Assembly (NCBI RefSeq): GCF_011057975.1
Contig: NZ_CP049109.1
Location: 3,007,001-3,071,000 of the forward strand
Direction of reading: 5' to 3'
Source: Sphingosinithalassobacter tenebrarum
GTDB taxonomy: Bacteria > Pseudomonadota > Alphaproteobacteria > Sphingomonadales > Sphingomonadaceae
Length of the DNA: 64,000 nucleotides
Shown: piece after piece, positions 1 to 7,984 of the stretch
How the letters are laid out: the number at the start of each line of letters is the position of its first letter
Position numbering within the stretch: the stretch's first letter is position 1
Position numbers and translations under genes: made by a program
The notes under the pieces: generated by a model
What the model saw: only the letters and a program-made list of their open reading frames with translations
Told to the model about the DNA's origin: nothing
Databases searched by the model: none

Positions 1-16
1 CCTCCCCGGTTGAGCG

Positions 17-2359
17 TCACATATCCGGATCGAAGTCCCCGTAATCGTGACCATGGTCCTGCCCCTGATCGGCATCGCGACCCTGCTTCGCTGCACCGCC
101 AAGCAGCGACTTCTGCTGCTCTTCCTGGAGCCTCTGGTCGGCCTTGCCGCGCGCGACCTGTGCTCGCTGATGCGCTGCGGGATCGGGAATATCGGATCTG
201 GCGGAAGGCACAGCCCGTTGCTCCATGCCGCGGTGCTCCTCAGCTTTCGAAGACAGAGGGAGTTCGGATTGAGCCGGCCGCTGAGGGTCCGATGTCGCCT
301 TTTTCCCTCGCGCATTCGGATCGCGACGCTTGCTTGTCTGGTCCGGTCGAGCCTGATCGCCCTTGTTGCTGCGACGGGTCCGGCGCAGTTCTTTTTTGTC
401 TTCCTTGTCGGCTTTCTTTTCAGCGCTGTCGGAGCGATCGTGCGCGTCCCTCATCCGGCGAGGATCACCATCATTGTCGCCTGTTTCAGAGGCTGCTCCG
501 GCACCGCCCCCTGCTCCATCTTTACCATCAGAGTGCCGGGTCTGCGGCGGTGGCTTCGGCATATCGCGGGGAATGAAGCCTTCGGCTACCCGAGGCCAGT
601 TGCGCGGTGCGAGAACCACGGGTGCCGCCGGAAATCCTTCGGGAAACTTGATGAAACCATGAAGGTTCTTGAGCTTCATCAGCTCGTCAGGAAGCAGCAA
701 CGGAACGACCTGGCGCCGGGGCGTCAGGCTCACCGCGTCACGCGCATTGTTGTAGCCGTAGCTGTAACCTTCCTCCATCTCGCGAACCTCGCGGTGGCCG
801 ATGATATCGGAACACCAGGTGGCGGTCTCGCGATCTGCTGTGCCAAGGATCAGCTTGGTGCGGGCAAGCGAGGAGAGGGTCATCGCCATGTTCTCACCGT
901 AGACATCCTTGAGCTTGGCAAAGGCATGAATCCCGGTGACGATCGCGCCCCCGAAATTGCGCGCGGTCTGGAGGCCCTTTTCGAGTGAAGGGAGACGATG
1001 CAGGGCGCCCAGTTCGTCGATCAGGAACCAGAGCCTGATGTCCCGCGAGCGCTGGCCCGCCATCAGCGTATTGATCGCGGTATCGAGCCACAGCGTGAGC
1101 AACTGCGAGAGCACGCTCATGTCGATGTAGCGGGCAGACAGGAACAGGATCGAGCCCGGTCCTCCTGCCCCATTGATCCACTCGCGGACCGAAAAGGGCT
1201 TCCCGTCTTCGGGCAGCATCTGGAGCGCCTTGGCATTGACATTGAACACTGCACGCACCGATTCCGCCATGCGCGCCGCGCTCGGCGTGCTGATGGGACC
1301 GGCCATGGTATCTTCGACGAGACGGTGCAGATCGGAGAGATCGGCGTTCATGAGTTCGTGGGCCAGCGCGGCGTTGGTGCCCCGCCCTGCTTCGGCGAGC
1401 TTTAGACAGGTCTCGACGAACAGCGTGCGCGCGGCGAGCACCCAGAACTGTTCGGCGCCGCCCCCATCATGCGGGACGAGCGACTCTGCTGCGGCATGAA
1501 ATTCGGCACGCGTGGAGCAATCGTTGAAGACGCTCCAGGCGGGACAGCGCGCGTCGAGCGGGTTGAGGATAACATCGCGCTCGGGATCGTAGAAGGTTTC
1601 GACAAAGGCCCCGGTAAGGTCGAAAATGACCGCGCGTTCGCCCCGTTCGCGGATCTCCCTGGTGAGTTCAGTTAGGACAACGGTCTTGCCTGTCCCGGTT
1701 GTGCCAACAAGCATCGCATGACTCTGCTCAAGCCGCCATGGCCAGCTGACACCAGCGAGATGCGCGGGTGAATAGAAGCCCGCATTCCGCAGCGAAGCCG
1801 ACCCGGCCAGACGCCAGCGCCAGCCCAAAGCATCGCCATATTCGCGGGAACGGGCATCGCGGTTGTGCGCAGCGATCTCGCGGCTAAGGTCGCGCAAGGT
1901 AGCGAGCTCGGCTCCGCGCACATGCTTCTTTTGTTTCGACTTCTCGCCGAAGCGTTCGGCAACCCACCAGAAAAGCGCGCAGAGCGGCGCAAGAATGAAC
2001 CCTGCAAGCCACAAGGCGCTGATCACCGCACTCCGGAAAAGCGCGACCGCTTCGCGCATCGGCGGGTAATCGGTGACCACGGAAATGGGAAATGCGACGA
2101 GGCTACCATCGGCCAGCTTGAGGTTCACAAGCTTGTCCGGATCGAACTCCATGAAGGCATAGCCAGAGGCATAGGCATGCATCCACAGGAGGTAGACCTG
2201 GTAGTCATCTAGCGCGCTGCTTACGTCCCAATAGACCAGCCCGAGAACGACCAGGAGTGTCACGATCAGGGGTCCCTTGAGGCCCGCGGCAAACATGAAG
2301 CCGAAATGCCCGAGGAGCTGGCTGCCGCGGGTGAAGTTGACGAGATTATGCTTCATCAT
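17..2359 (-). CDS. traD: TraD-type conjugative coupling protein (T4CP)
   Basis: Hexameric inner-membrane ATPase that links the relaxosome to the type IV secretion channel and pumps DNA. The roughly 780-residue product has two N-terminal membrane segments (residues about 12-35 and 105-130), a Walker A motif VGTTGTGKT, a Walker B region LWFLIDELGAL, and a long charged, Lys/Glu/Asp/Gln-rich C-terminal tail ending in DPDM, as in F-type TraD. I chose the ATG pair at 2359/2356 because GGAGG sits a few bases upstream; the frame extends further up but without a site. It overlaps the upstream small gene by 14 nt, so the two are probably translationally coupled. A GGGGAGG at plus positions 1-7 lies just past the stop and may serve the next, unseen gene (probably the relaxase). 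Confidence 0.9.
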   Translation of the reverse strand: MMKHNLVNFTRGSQLLGHFGFMFAAGLKGPLIVTLLVVLGLVYWDVSSALDDYQVYLLWMHAYASGYAFMEFDPDKLVNLKLADGSLVAFPISVVTDYPPMREAVALFRSAVISALWLAGFILAPLCALFWWVAERFGEKSKQKKHVRGAELATLRDLSREIAAHNRDARSREYGDALGWRWRLAGSASLRNAGFYSPAHLAGVSWPWRLEQSHAMLVGTTGTGKTVVLTELTREIRERGERAVIFDLTGAFVETFYDPERDVILNPLDARCPAWSVFNDCSTRAEFHAAAESLVPHDGGGAEQFWVLAARTLFVETCLKLAEAGRGTNAALAHELMNADLSDLHRLVEDTMAGPISTPSAARMAESVRAVFNVNAKALQMLPEDGKPFSVREWINGAGGPGSILFLSARYIDMSVLSQLLTLWLDTAINTLMAGQRSRDIRLWFLIDELGALHRLPSLEKGLQTARNFGGAIVTGIHAFAKLKDVYGENMAMTLSSLARTKLILGTADRETATWCSDIIGHREVREMEEGYSYGYNNARDAVSLTPRRQVVPLLLPDELMKLKNLHGFIKFPEGFPAAPVVLAPRNWPRVAEGFIPRDMPKPPPQTRHSDGKDGAGGGAGAASETGDNDGDPRRMRDAHDRSDSAEKKADKEDKKELRRTRRSNKGDQARPDQTSKRRDPNARGKKATSDPQRPAQSELPLSSKAEEHRGMEQRAVPSARSDIPDPAAHQRAQVARGKADQRLQEEQQKSLLGGAAKQGRDADQGQDHGHDYGDFDPDM

Positions 2360-2675
2360 CGCCTCCCATGGGTCGGGGTGCAACGATACCGAGGCGCTCC
2401 AGCCGGCGCTGGTAGGCTGCGACCGTTCTGTCGCGCAGTGTGCTGTCGGGATGATGCGTAAGCAGCGCATCCAATGCGACCGTGATGAAGATGTTCTGGC
2501 GCACCGGATCGGTCGCCGGCGTCCTCAGATCAGCTTCGGTCGCGCGCTGCCAGGCATCGAAGATGCAATCGCAAACAACGATACTCGCGCTGACCCTGCG
2601 CTCGTCGGCTTGTTTCCTGATCCATTCGGCGATCAGGGGCGTGACATAGGTCACGAACCGGTGGTGTCTTTGCAT
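2346..2675 (-). CDS. Small protein upstream of TraD, possible ribbon-helix-helix relaxosome factor
   Basis: A 109-residue protein directly before and overlapping traD. Residues about 12-40 (TPLIAEWIRKQADERRVSAS) look like the start of a ribbon-helix-helix or similar small DNA-binding fold, and the second half is helical and Arg-rich. In sphingomonad elements a small protein in this place accompanies TraD; a role in oriT binding or TraD docking is inference. The ATG at 2675 has AAGGAAC about 9 nt upstream, and that site lies in the right arm of a hairpin (2684-2703). Confidence 0.65.
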   Translation of the reverse strand: MQRHHRFVTYVTPLIAEWIRKQADERRVSASIVVCDCIFDAWQRATEADLRTPATDPVRQNIFITVALDALLTHHPDSTLRDRTVAAYQRRLERLGIVAPRPMGGDDEA

Positions 2676-2683
2676 TTTTCCAA

Positions 2684-2703
2684 GTTCCTTGTGTTCAAAG
2701 AAC
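2684..2703 (-). promoter_or_regulatory. Hairpin sequestering the ribosome binding site of the traD operon
   Basis: On the minus strand GTTCTTTG, a 4-nt loop and CAAGGAAC form an 8-bp stem with one G-T pair. The right arm contains the AAGGAAC ribosome binding site of the gene starting at 2675. It could act as a translational switch or as a protein operator. Confidence 0.5.
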
Positions 2704-3314
2704 CTGGCTCACCCTTCGAAAGGCAAGTGCCACTCTAGGCCGCAGCATGGGGTGTAGGAAAACGGAAAATTCACACAGCTTTTCAGCAGATTAAACGGAT
2801 CTGTGCCGACTCGGCACGGACGAGCGAGCAACTGGGCCGCATCCGGCACGGAAGATGGTATCGGCGAATTTTCGTGAATTCGCGAAGCAATTCCACGCCT
2901 TGCATTGCAGCACCCGCTGCGTACGGTGTGCCAATTCTGTTCCCCATTGCGCGGCGAGATCCAGTGATCATGGTCGCTCCTTTCTCGAAGGCATTTTCCA
3001 ACTGAGCCCTCGGAGGCGCGAGCATCCAGTTCGCGACCGTTATTGAGCCTGATCTGCGTTTGAATGAATACCACGCACAAGGTCCGCACCCCCGCAAAGG
3101 CTGCGGCAAAGGAGCGCGTGCGGTGCCCGGGACCGGGGCCTGTCGGTTCCCGCGTCACCGCGCCGGTCCGGCCCGCTGCCGCTCGGGAGTGCGCGCGGGG
3201 CCCAGAACAAAAATGGCCGCGCCCGCAGGAGCACCGCCGAAGGCGGGGCGGGACCGAGCGCGACCCCAGCCCCGCTCCGCTCCGCTTTTCGACCCGCTCC
3301 AGGAAAAGCAAACA
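2704..3314. other. Gene-free stretch upstream of the traD operon, candidate oriT region
   Basis: About 600 bases with no convincing gene: every frame here gives Arg/Pro-rich shadow translations without ribosome binding sites. It holds a short perfect palindrome GTGCCGA-c-TCGGCAC near 2802-2816, a near-palindrome TTCGTGAATTCGCGAA near 2871-2886, and a very GC-rich block at 3110-3300. Origins of transfer commonly lie beside traD/traI, so this is the best place in the window to look for oriT. No nic site was recognised. Confidence 0.35.
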
Positions 3315-3350
3315 CGAAAAAAGGGCAGGAACCGTCACCGGCTCCTGCCC
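3315..3350 (-). terminator. Rho-independent terminator
   Basis: On the minus strand GGGCAGGA, a 12-nt loop and TCCTGCCC form an 8-bp stem followed at once by TTTTTT (plus 3317-3322). It lies 12 nt past the stop of the small gene at 3362-3583 and ends its transcript. Confidence 0.85.
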
Positions 3351-3361
3351 TCGTATGGTCG

Positions 3362-3583
3362 TCAGTATTCGTCCAGCATGGCCCCATGGACCGTGTGCAC
3401 CACGCGGCTGGCGAGGTGCGCAGGCAGTGCGTTGTAGTCACCCTCGTCCAGGGCGAAATAGCCCAGGTCTTCATCTTCCACCACGTGCTGGTCGAAGAAA
3501 CTGTGCTGGGCGCGCCTTTCGGCAACTGCAAGCGCTTCGAAATAGCTGTGCGCGTTCATGTCCAAGGTGCTGACTGTAGTCAT
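3362..3583 (-). CDS. Small acidic ICE protein of unknown function
   Basis: A 73-residue protein (MTTVSTLDMN...) rich in Asp/Glu/His and without recognisable domain. I chose the ATG at 3583 because AGGAGG precedes it at 5-6 nt spacing; a longer frame upstream is Pro/Arg-rich and without a site. It is a single-gene unit with its own leader hairpin (3592-3625) and a strong terminator. Not recognised; presumably an accessory protein of the element. Confidence 0.7.
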   Translation of the reverse strand: MTTVSTLDMNAHSYFEALAVAERRAQHSFFDQHVVEDEDLGYFALDEGDYNALPAHLASRVVHTVHGAMLDEY

Positions 3584-3591
3584 GATATCCT

Positions 3592-3625
3592 CCTGAAACC
3601 TGTCGCTGAGACGACAGGAAACAGG
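3592..3625 (-). promoter_or_regulatory. Leader hairpin touching the ribosome binding site
   Basis: Inverted repeat CCTG-aaa-CCTGTCG-ctgaga-CGACAGG-aaa-CAGG (read on the plus strand). The 3 nt at 3592-3594 belong both to the stem and to the AGGAGG ribosome binding site of the gene starting at 3583. Same layout as the leaders at 4670, 6210, 7809 and 16859. Confidence 0.6.
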
Positions 3626-3926
3626 CGGAGGGGCATGGGGCCGGCGGGTCAGGGATCGCCCCGAGGGCGACCGCGAAGCGGCGGTGGGGGCAACGATTTT
3701 GTCGGACCAGAGCAAAGCGCAGGGGAGGCAAAATGGTGGGGCCCCGCCGTCCTTGACGCGCCGGCCCCATGCCCATCACCCTTGGAATTCGGTGAGCCAG
3801 CCCCCTCCCCCGCTCCATTACGTAGTGCAAGGGACGACCTGCGCGATTGGACTTTCCTACAGGCTGTGCCCGGGTGCATGTTGATCGATGGGAGGATCCA
3901 CCGAGGGGTGCAGGAAAGGAACCCCG
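3626..3926. promoter_or_regulatory. Divergent intergenic region
   Basis: About 300 bases between the minus-strand gene at 3583 and the plus-strand gene at 3927. It must hold both promoters. No clear -35/-10 pair could be fixed by eye; the minus-strand side has a GCGCTTTGCTCT stretch (near 3711-3722) like those upstream of ssb and ardC. Confidence 0.4.
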
Positions 3927-4193
3927 ATGCCAACCAAACGAAGCGCTGTCGCAGCACTCCGGAAACTCGAAGCCGACCGACTGGCACTCGCCGAGCGCCA
4001 GAAGCAACTTGAGGAGCAAGCCGCCCTTGAACTGGGCCGCATCATCCTAGGCACGGGACTTGAGACCTTCTCGAAGAAGGCGCTCGCAAGAGTTGCCGGA
4101 GAGCTTGGAAAGCTGGGCGAAGAGGCGTCTCTGCAGAGGCTGCTTCCACCGGCTCGCTCATCTTCTCGCACCGAACAGTCATCGGGAGAGTAG
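3927..4193 (+). CDS. Small coiled-coil conjugation protein, TraC-like
   Basis: An 88-residue protein starting MPTKRSAVAALRKL. An N-terminal helix full of Arg/Lys/Glu/Gln (residues 10-35) is followed by LGRIILGTGLE, which resembles the small TraC proteins of Ti-type plasmids (coiled coil then a GRIAL/GL motif). The start is set by AGGAA 6-8 nt upstream. It is one of few plus-strand genes of the element and converges on ssb, with a shared hairpin at 4206-4233. The TraC link is a motif impression only. Confidence 0.6.
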   Translation: MPTKRSAVAALRKLEADRLALAERQKQLEEQAALELGRIILGTGLETFSKKALARVAGELGKLGEEASLQRLLPPARSSSRTEQSSGE

Positions 4194-4205
4194 GAACAGC
4201 AAGAA

Positions 4206-4233
4206 GGGGCCCTGTCCGGTAGGACAGGACCCC
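4206..4233. terminator. Bidirectional hairpin between convergent genes
   Basis: GGGGcCCTGTCC-ggta-GGACAGGaCCCC, a 12-pair stem with one mismatch, lies between the plus gene ending at 4193 and ssb ending at 4260. T-runs are short on both sides, so termination strength is uncertain. Confidence 0.6.
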
Positions 4234-4259
4234 TTCAGGAGGGAGGCCGACGGGAGAGT

Positions 4260-4658
4260 TCAGTCGATCTCGGGAGCGTCGGTGTTGTCGTTGTCGTCAC
4301 TCGAGCCGTTACCGCGGGAGAGGAAGTCGACCTTGTCGGCGAGGATCTCGGTGCCGTAGCGCGTGACGCCGTCCTTGTCCTCCCACTGGGTGTAGTGGAT
4401 GCGGCCCTGGACCGATACCAGTTGGCCCTTGGAGCAGTACTGGCCGACGGTCTTGGCGAGGCCGTTGAAGCAGGTCACGCGGTGGAACTCGCTTTCCTTG
4501 GCGGTGTAGCCGTTCTCGTCCTTGTAGGTCTTGCCGTCCTTGTCGCGCGCAGGGCGATCGGTGACGACGGTGATCCCGGTGACATTGGTGCCGCCCTTGG
4601 TCTCGCGGGTGTCGGGATCGCGAGCGATGCGGCCGGTGAGGATTGCGATATTGGTCAT
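4260..4658 (-). CDS. ssb: Single-stranded DNA-binding protein of the element
   Basis: A 132-residue OB-fold protein (MTNIAILTGRIARDPDTR...; FHRVTCFNGLAKTVGQYCSKG; VSVQGRIHYTQWEDKDG) that coats single-stranded DNA, here probably the incoming transferred strand. The tail is acidic (SSDDNDNTDAPEID) but lacks the standard DDDIPF end used for partner docking. The ATG at 4658 has AAGGAA upstream, within a hairpin leader. ICE and plasmid SSBs of this type support early establishment in the recipient. Confidence 0.92.
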   Translation of the reverse strand: MTNIAILTGRIARDPDTRETKGGTNVTGITVVTDRPARDKDGKTYKDENGYTAKESEFHRVTCFNGLAKTVGQYCSKGQLVSVQGRIHYTQWEDKDGVTRYGTEILADKVDFLSRGNGSSDDNDNTDAPEID

Positions 4659-4669
4659 GGTTGTATTCC

Positions 4670-4716
4670 TTCAGTTCCTCAAACCGGAGACCATCTCCGG
4701 CTTGCGAACATCTGAA
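4670..4716 (-). promoter_or_regulatory. Leader hairpin of ssb
   Basis: Nested inverted repeat: outer arms TTCAGTTC / GAACatCTGAA (4670-4677 with 4706-4716, 2-nt bulge), inner perfect arms CCGGAGA / TCTCCGG (4684-4690 with 4694-4700). The outer arm abuts the ribosome binding site of ssb. A palindrome GGAGC-AAA-GCTCC lies further upstream at 4747-4759. The rest of 4760-4925 shows nothing I recognise. Confidence 0.6.
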
Positions 4717-4925
4717 AGAAGCAGGGCATGGGAGGACTGCACCGCAGGAGCAAAGCTCCAAGGGAAACCTGTTCATGACGGGTGGTGCGGGCAGGCAGCG
4801 CAGCTGCCAACACGGCCGGAAAGGAACGGGTTGCGGCTCCTCAGCTGACCTGGTTCAGGACTGTTCGCGAAGAAAGCCGGATGGGTATCAGGTGCGGGTC
4901 TGAAGGTGCCAAGACCGAGCTGCAA

Positions 4926-5195
4926 TCAACTTACCCCATCGCCCTCCGATGCCGCCAGAAGATCCATGAAGTTGCGGGCTGCCTCCCGGTCTTCCTCGCT
5001 TTCGAACGCCACATCGAGATCGGGGGCGGACCCGAACATGTGCAGGAACGACCACAGCGCAAAGCGCTTGCCCCGGTCCTTCTCAAGGCCGAGATCGACC
5101 CGGCAATGCTCAATGCCGGCTGCAAAGGTGTCGGGAGAAACCCCGGAGAGGTCGGTGGTGGCAAAGTAGCGCTGCAGCAGATCGTCAAGTTGCAT
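4926..5195 (-). CDS. Small acidic ICE protein of unknown function
   Basis: An 89-residue protein (MQLDDLLQRYFATTDLSGVS...) with an acidic helical C-terminus (ESEEDREAARNFMDLLAA). I chose the internal ATG at 5195 because the frame above it is a short basic stretch (MCIRRRPYYG) typical of leader readthrough. Not recognised. It follows the DUF2493 gene by about 70 nt and may share its transcript. Confidence 0.6.
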   Translation of the reverse strand: MQLDDLLQRYFATTDLSGVSPDTFAAGIEHCRVDLGLEKDRGKRFALWSFLHMFGSAPDLDVAFESEEDREAARNFMDLLAASEGDGVS

Positions 5196-5264
5196 GACCG
5201 GTCCATAGTAGGGTCGGCGCCGAATGCACATCCAGGCAATTCAGATATGGATGACGAAGGGCCC

Positions 5265-6200
5265 TCAGGCCCCTGGAGAGGTACCCAAGAGGCCGCGACG
5301 ATCGACGACGGTGATACGGCGCGCCTTGGCATCGATGACAAGCCGTTCGGTTACACCATTGCCCGGAAAGGCGACGACGTAACGCGGACCCAGCGAAAGC
5401 ATCTGCTCGTTGCGCTTGAACCCGGCGCGGGCACCGAGACGACGATCGAGCGAATAAGTCAGCTGCTGGACTTCGCGGCGTTCGGCCCAGCTGGCGGCCA
5501 GGCGATCGGCACCCTTGCCGTCGCCGCCATGGACCAGGAAGAGATCGGGAACCGCATCGCGAACCTTGTCCAGCGTTGCCCAGATATTGTCGGCATAAAC
5601 GCGCGCGTCCTCGGCGCTCTCGAAGGTCTGACGACCACCGGCAAAGACGATTGGAGTTCCTTCCGGGATCAGGGCATGACGCCGGTTCTCGGCACGCGCG
5701 CGGAGGAAATCGCGGGCATCGATCACAGCCGAGGTAAGGTGGCGCGAATGGCTCGTGCGCGAGCCGGAAACGGGCTTCCACGAGGAACCGGTCTCGTCGC
5801 GATAGAGTGCTGCCGCAGCCTCGCGCATCTGTTCGAAGGCCAGCATGCTGGCTTCGGCAGCCTGCGCGCGCTCGACCTGCTCTTCCAGATTGCTCGAATG
5901 CACTTCGGAGCCATCGGCTGATGCGAGGAGGACCCGGATCTCGTCGCTCGCCCGGTCAAGCTGAGCGGACTTCCGGCTGGCGGCACGGTGAAAGAGATTG
6001 ACCACGCCCCATGCAATGTCCTCGGCATCGGCCTCCAGGGCCGTGTCGGAAAACATCGCGAAAAGATCGGACCAGACTGCAGCGAGGGTGTGCTCGATCG
6101 CGTCCTCGCAGGGAAAGTCGGTTTCGTTGAAGGGAGCTGGCCTGATGCTGAGGCCTGAAAGGTCAAGGCCGCTCAACTGGTCGATGAAGCTGTCGTACAT
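5265..6200 (-). CDS. DUF2493 / SLOG-domain protein
   Basis: A 311-residue protein. The C-terminal half (about 180-305) has the DUF2493 pattern VFAGGRQTF, FLVHGGDGKGADRLAASWA and FKRNEQMLSLGPRYVVAFPG, a Rossmann-like SLOG fold thought to bind nucleotide-type ligands. The N-terminal half is helical and acidic and is common in proteins of this type from conjugative elements. The ATG at 6200 is set by CAGGAG upstream; an N-terminal extension is possible but Pro-rich. Function in the element is unknown. Confidence 0.85.
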   Translation of the reverse strand: MYDSFIDQLSGLDLSGLSIRPAPFNETDFPCEDAIEHTLAAVWSDLFAMFSDTALEADAEDIAWGVVNLFHRAASRKSAQLDRASDEIRVLLASADGSEVHSSNLEEQVERAQAAEASMLAFEQMREAAAALYRDETGSSWKPVSGSRTSHSRHLTSAVIDARDFLRARAENRRHALIPEGTPIVFAGGRQTFESAEDARVYADNIWATLDKVRDAVPDLFLVHGGDGKGADRLAASWAERREVQQLTYSLDRRLGARAGFKRNEQMLSLGPRYVVAFPGNGVTERLVIDAKARRITVVDRRGLLGTSPGA

Positions 6201-6209
6201 GGGGTGTCT

Positions 6210-6275
6210 CCTGATCGCGGGGACAAGGAAAGGAGGCACCATTGCCTCGGCCCTGTCCGCCGGAGCCCGATCAGG
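6210..6275 (-). promoter_or_regulatory. Leader inverted repeat of the DUF2493 gene
   Basis: Perfect 8-bp arms CCTGATCG (6210-6217) and CGATCAGG (6268-6275). The arm next to the gene overlaps the CAGGAG ribosome binding site at 6208-6213. A shorter inner pair GGACA/TGTCC lies inside the loop. 6276-6418 shows no gene. Confidence 0.6.
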
Positions 6276-6418
6276 GCCGGGAGAAGGGGCGTGACGCACC
6301 GCGCAGCGGGAAACCTGCGGCCCTAGGCTGGCGCGGGCAACACGGGCCGACGGGCCGCAGGTTGCGGCGCGCCCCGACCGGCCAAGGGCCTCTCCCGGCG
6401 GACTGGGACGAGGCAGGA

Positions 6419-6859
6419 TCAGGCCCCGGTGTCACAGGTGGATCGGGAGCGCTCGAAGATCGCTTCGCCATTCGAGAACCGACCGACCATGCGCAGCTCA
6501 CCGAACAATTCGATGAACCTTGCCGACACCTGGTCGAGCCAGTGCCGTGCCCTCGCCGCTCGTGGGATGTAGAAATCGGCCTCCCAGTACCGGGCATCAT
6601 CGCGTTCGGCGAGCCAGATCGCCGCGAGCCCGCAATAGGTCGATATGCCGCATTCGGCGAAGGCGTTGCGCAGGAGGATACGGTCCTCGCGGCCGCGCCA
6701 TCCCTCGAAGCGCTCGAATGAAGGAAAGGTCGCCTTTGTGGTATCGATGACCTCGTCGACAAGGCACTCGTAGGCCCAGTCGACATCGTCGTCTTCGCCG
6801 TCATCAAGCAGGCGAAAGGCAACCACGGAGCCGGTTGGATAGCTGACGGAACGTCCCAT
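6419..6859 (-). CDS. ICE protein of unknown function downstream of ArdC
   Basis: A 146-residue acidic protein (MGRSVSYPTGSVVAFRLLDDGEDDD...) with several Trp residues and a central helical segment. No family recognised. GAGGAG overlaps the end of the ardC gene 9 nt upstream, so it is translated from the same mRNA as ardC, which suggests a linked role in protecting the incoming element; that role is inference. Confidence 0.7.
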   Translation of the reverse strand: MGRSVSYPTGSVVAFRLLDDGEDDDVDWAYECLVDEVIDTTKATFPSFERFEGWRGREDRILLRNAFAECGISTYCGLAAIWLAERDDARYWEADFYIPRAARARHWLDQVSARFIELFGELRMVGRFSNGEAIFERSRSTCDTGA

Positions 6860-6870
6860 CGCACTGCTCC

Positions 6871-7800
6871 TCAGGCTGCATCAGCGAGATCGATGTCGGT
6901 CTCGCCTTCGTTAGATTGCTGGCCACCCAGTTCGAGCAACAGGCTTGCCGCTTCCTCGGCCTTTGCTGCAGCCGTCAGGATCGCGCGCTCGTCCGATTTG
7001 AGGATCTTGAGCCAGGACGCGATGTAGCTGGCGTGATGGTCGAGATGGGTAACGGGAAGACCCAGTTCTGCCCCGAGAATGGCCGAGGAAAGTTCGGCGA
7101 TCAGTTCCTCGGCAGCATAGGCGTCGCTTCCGAAGCGGTTCTTGAGATCGCGGTCGAGCCGCGAGGAATGCCCCGTCCAGTGCGACAGCTCGTGCGAGAG
7201 CGTCGCGTAATAGTGGTCATAAGCTTCGAATAGCTCGGCCGGCGGCATGGTGACGCGGTCGCGCAGCGGCTCGTAATAGGCCTGGGCGCCATGATGGCGC
7301 AGGTCAGCGCCGATCTCGGCGAAAAAGGTATCAAGCCGCTCTTCGCGTCCTTCGGGCTCAAGCGCGGCAACCAATGGTTTGGGGTGATAGAATGTGGGGA
7401 GGCCATCGCACTGATCGGCATTGAACACGGCATAGGCCTTGAGCACGCGCCGGTTCTCGGTGTCGGCCTCGCCTTCGGCGTTCTCAACCTCCTTGGTGTA
7501 GCTCTTGTAGAAGATTGCGATGGTCGACTTTTCGCCCTTGCGGACCTGACCCCCGAGCGCCTGACATTGGCGATAGGTCATCCAGTAGGGCGATGCGTAG
7601 CCGCAGCCATCGGCCACCATCCACAACCAGAAGGTGTTCATGCCGCGATAGGGCGTCCCGCAGGAGCGCAAGGGCCGGGAGACCGGCACACCGCGCCATG
7701 GCTTGACCCAGGGCTTAGTGCCCTGTTCGAGCTTTTCGATAATGGCGGCGGTGATGCGCTGGGCTGGCGAAGCAGAGGCAGTGCGGCGGGACTTGGTCAT
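6871..7800 (-). CDS. ardC: ArdC-family antirestriction protein (ssDNA-binding plus zincin domain)
   Basis: A 309-residue protein. The N-terminal ArdC single-strand-binding domain (residues about 10-135; KPWRGVPVSRPLR, GYASPYWMTYRQCQALGGQVRKGE) is followed by a zinc-metallopeptidase-like domain with HELSH at 203-207 and a downstream EELIAELSSA glutamate. Known ArdC proteins travel with conjugative DNA and protect it from host restriction. The ATG at 7800 follows a GGAG-type site inside a hairpin leader. Its partner gene at 6419-6859 is coupled to it. Confidence 0.92.
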   Translation of the reverse strand: MTKSRRTASASPAQRITAAIIEKLEQGTKPWVKPWRGVPVSRPLRSCGTPYRGMNTFWLWMVADGCGYASPYWMTYRQCQALGGQVRKGEKSTIAIFYKSYTKEVENAEGEADTENRRVLKAYAVFNADQCDGLPTFYHPKPLVAALEPEGREERLDTFFAEIGADLRHHGAQAYYEPLRDRVTMPPAELFEAYDHYYATLSHELSHWTGHSSRLDRDLKNRFGSDAYAAEELIAELSSAILGAELGLPVTHLDHHASYIASWLKILKSDERAILTAAAKAEEAASLLLELGGQQSNEGETDIDLADAA

Positions 7801-7808
7801 GGGAGTTC

Positions 7809-7844
7809 TCCTGAACGCCGGGACGGGCATGCCCCGGTTCAGGA
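7809..7844 (-). promoter_or_regulatory. Leader hairpin of ardC
   Basis: Perfect 8-bp arms TCCTGAAC (7809-7816) and GTTCAGGA (7837-7844) enclose a GC-rich loop with a GGGCATGCCC palindrome. The gene-proximal arm includes part of the AGGAG ribosome binding site. A palindrome GAGC-AAA-GCTC lies next to it at 7846-7856. Confidence 0.65.
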
Positions 7845-7984
7845 AGAGCAAAGCTCCCTCTGCTCTAGCACTTGATGGCGCCTTTGCGCCCAAATTTGGA
7901 ATGGTCGTGATGAAGGAGGCTGATCCTAACAGCATATGTCGGGGCCTCAGCCTGACGGAAGCACCTCACCCATCAATACTGCGT

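Noticed and set aside
2709..3338. Several overlapping Arg/Pro-rich frames on both strands in the space above the traD operon
   Set aside because: None has a ribosome binding site, domain or sensible amino-acid composition; treated as non-coding, possibly oriT.
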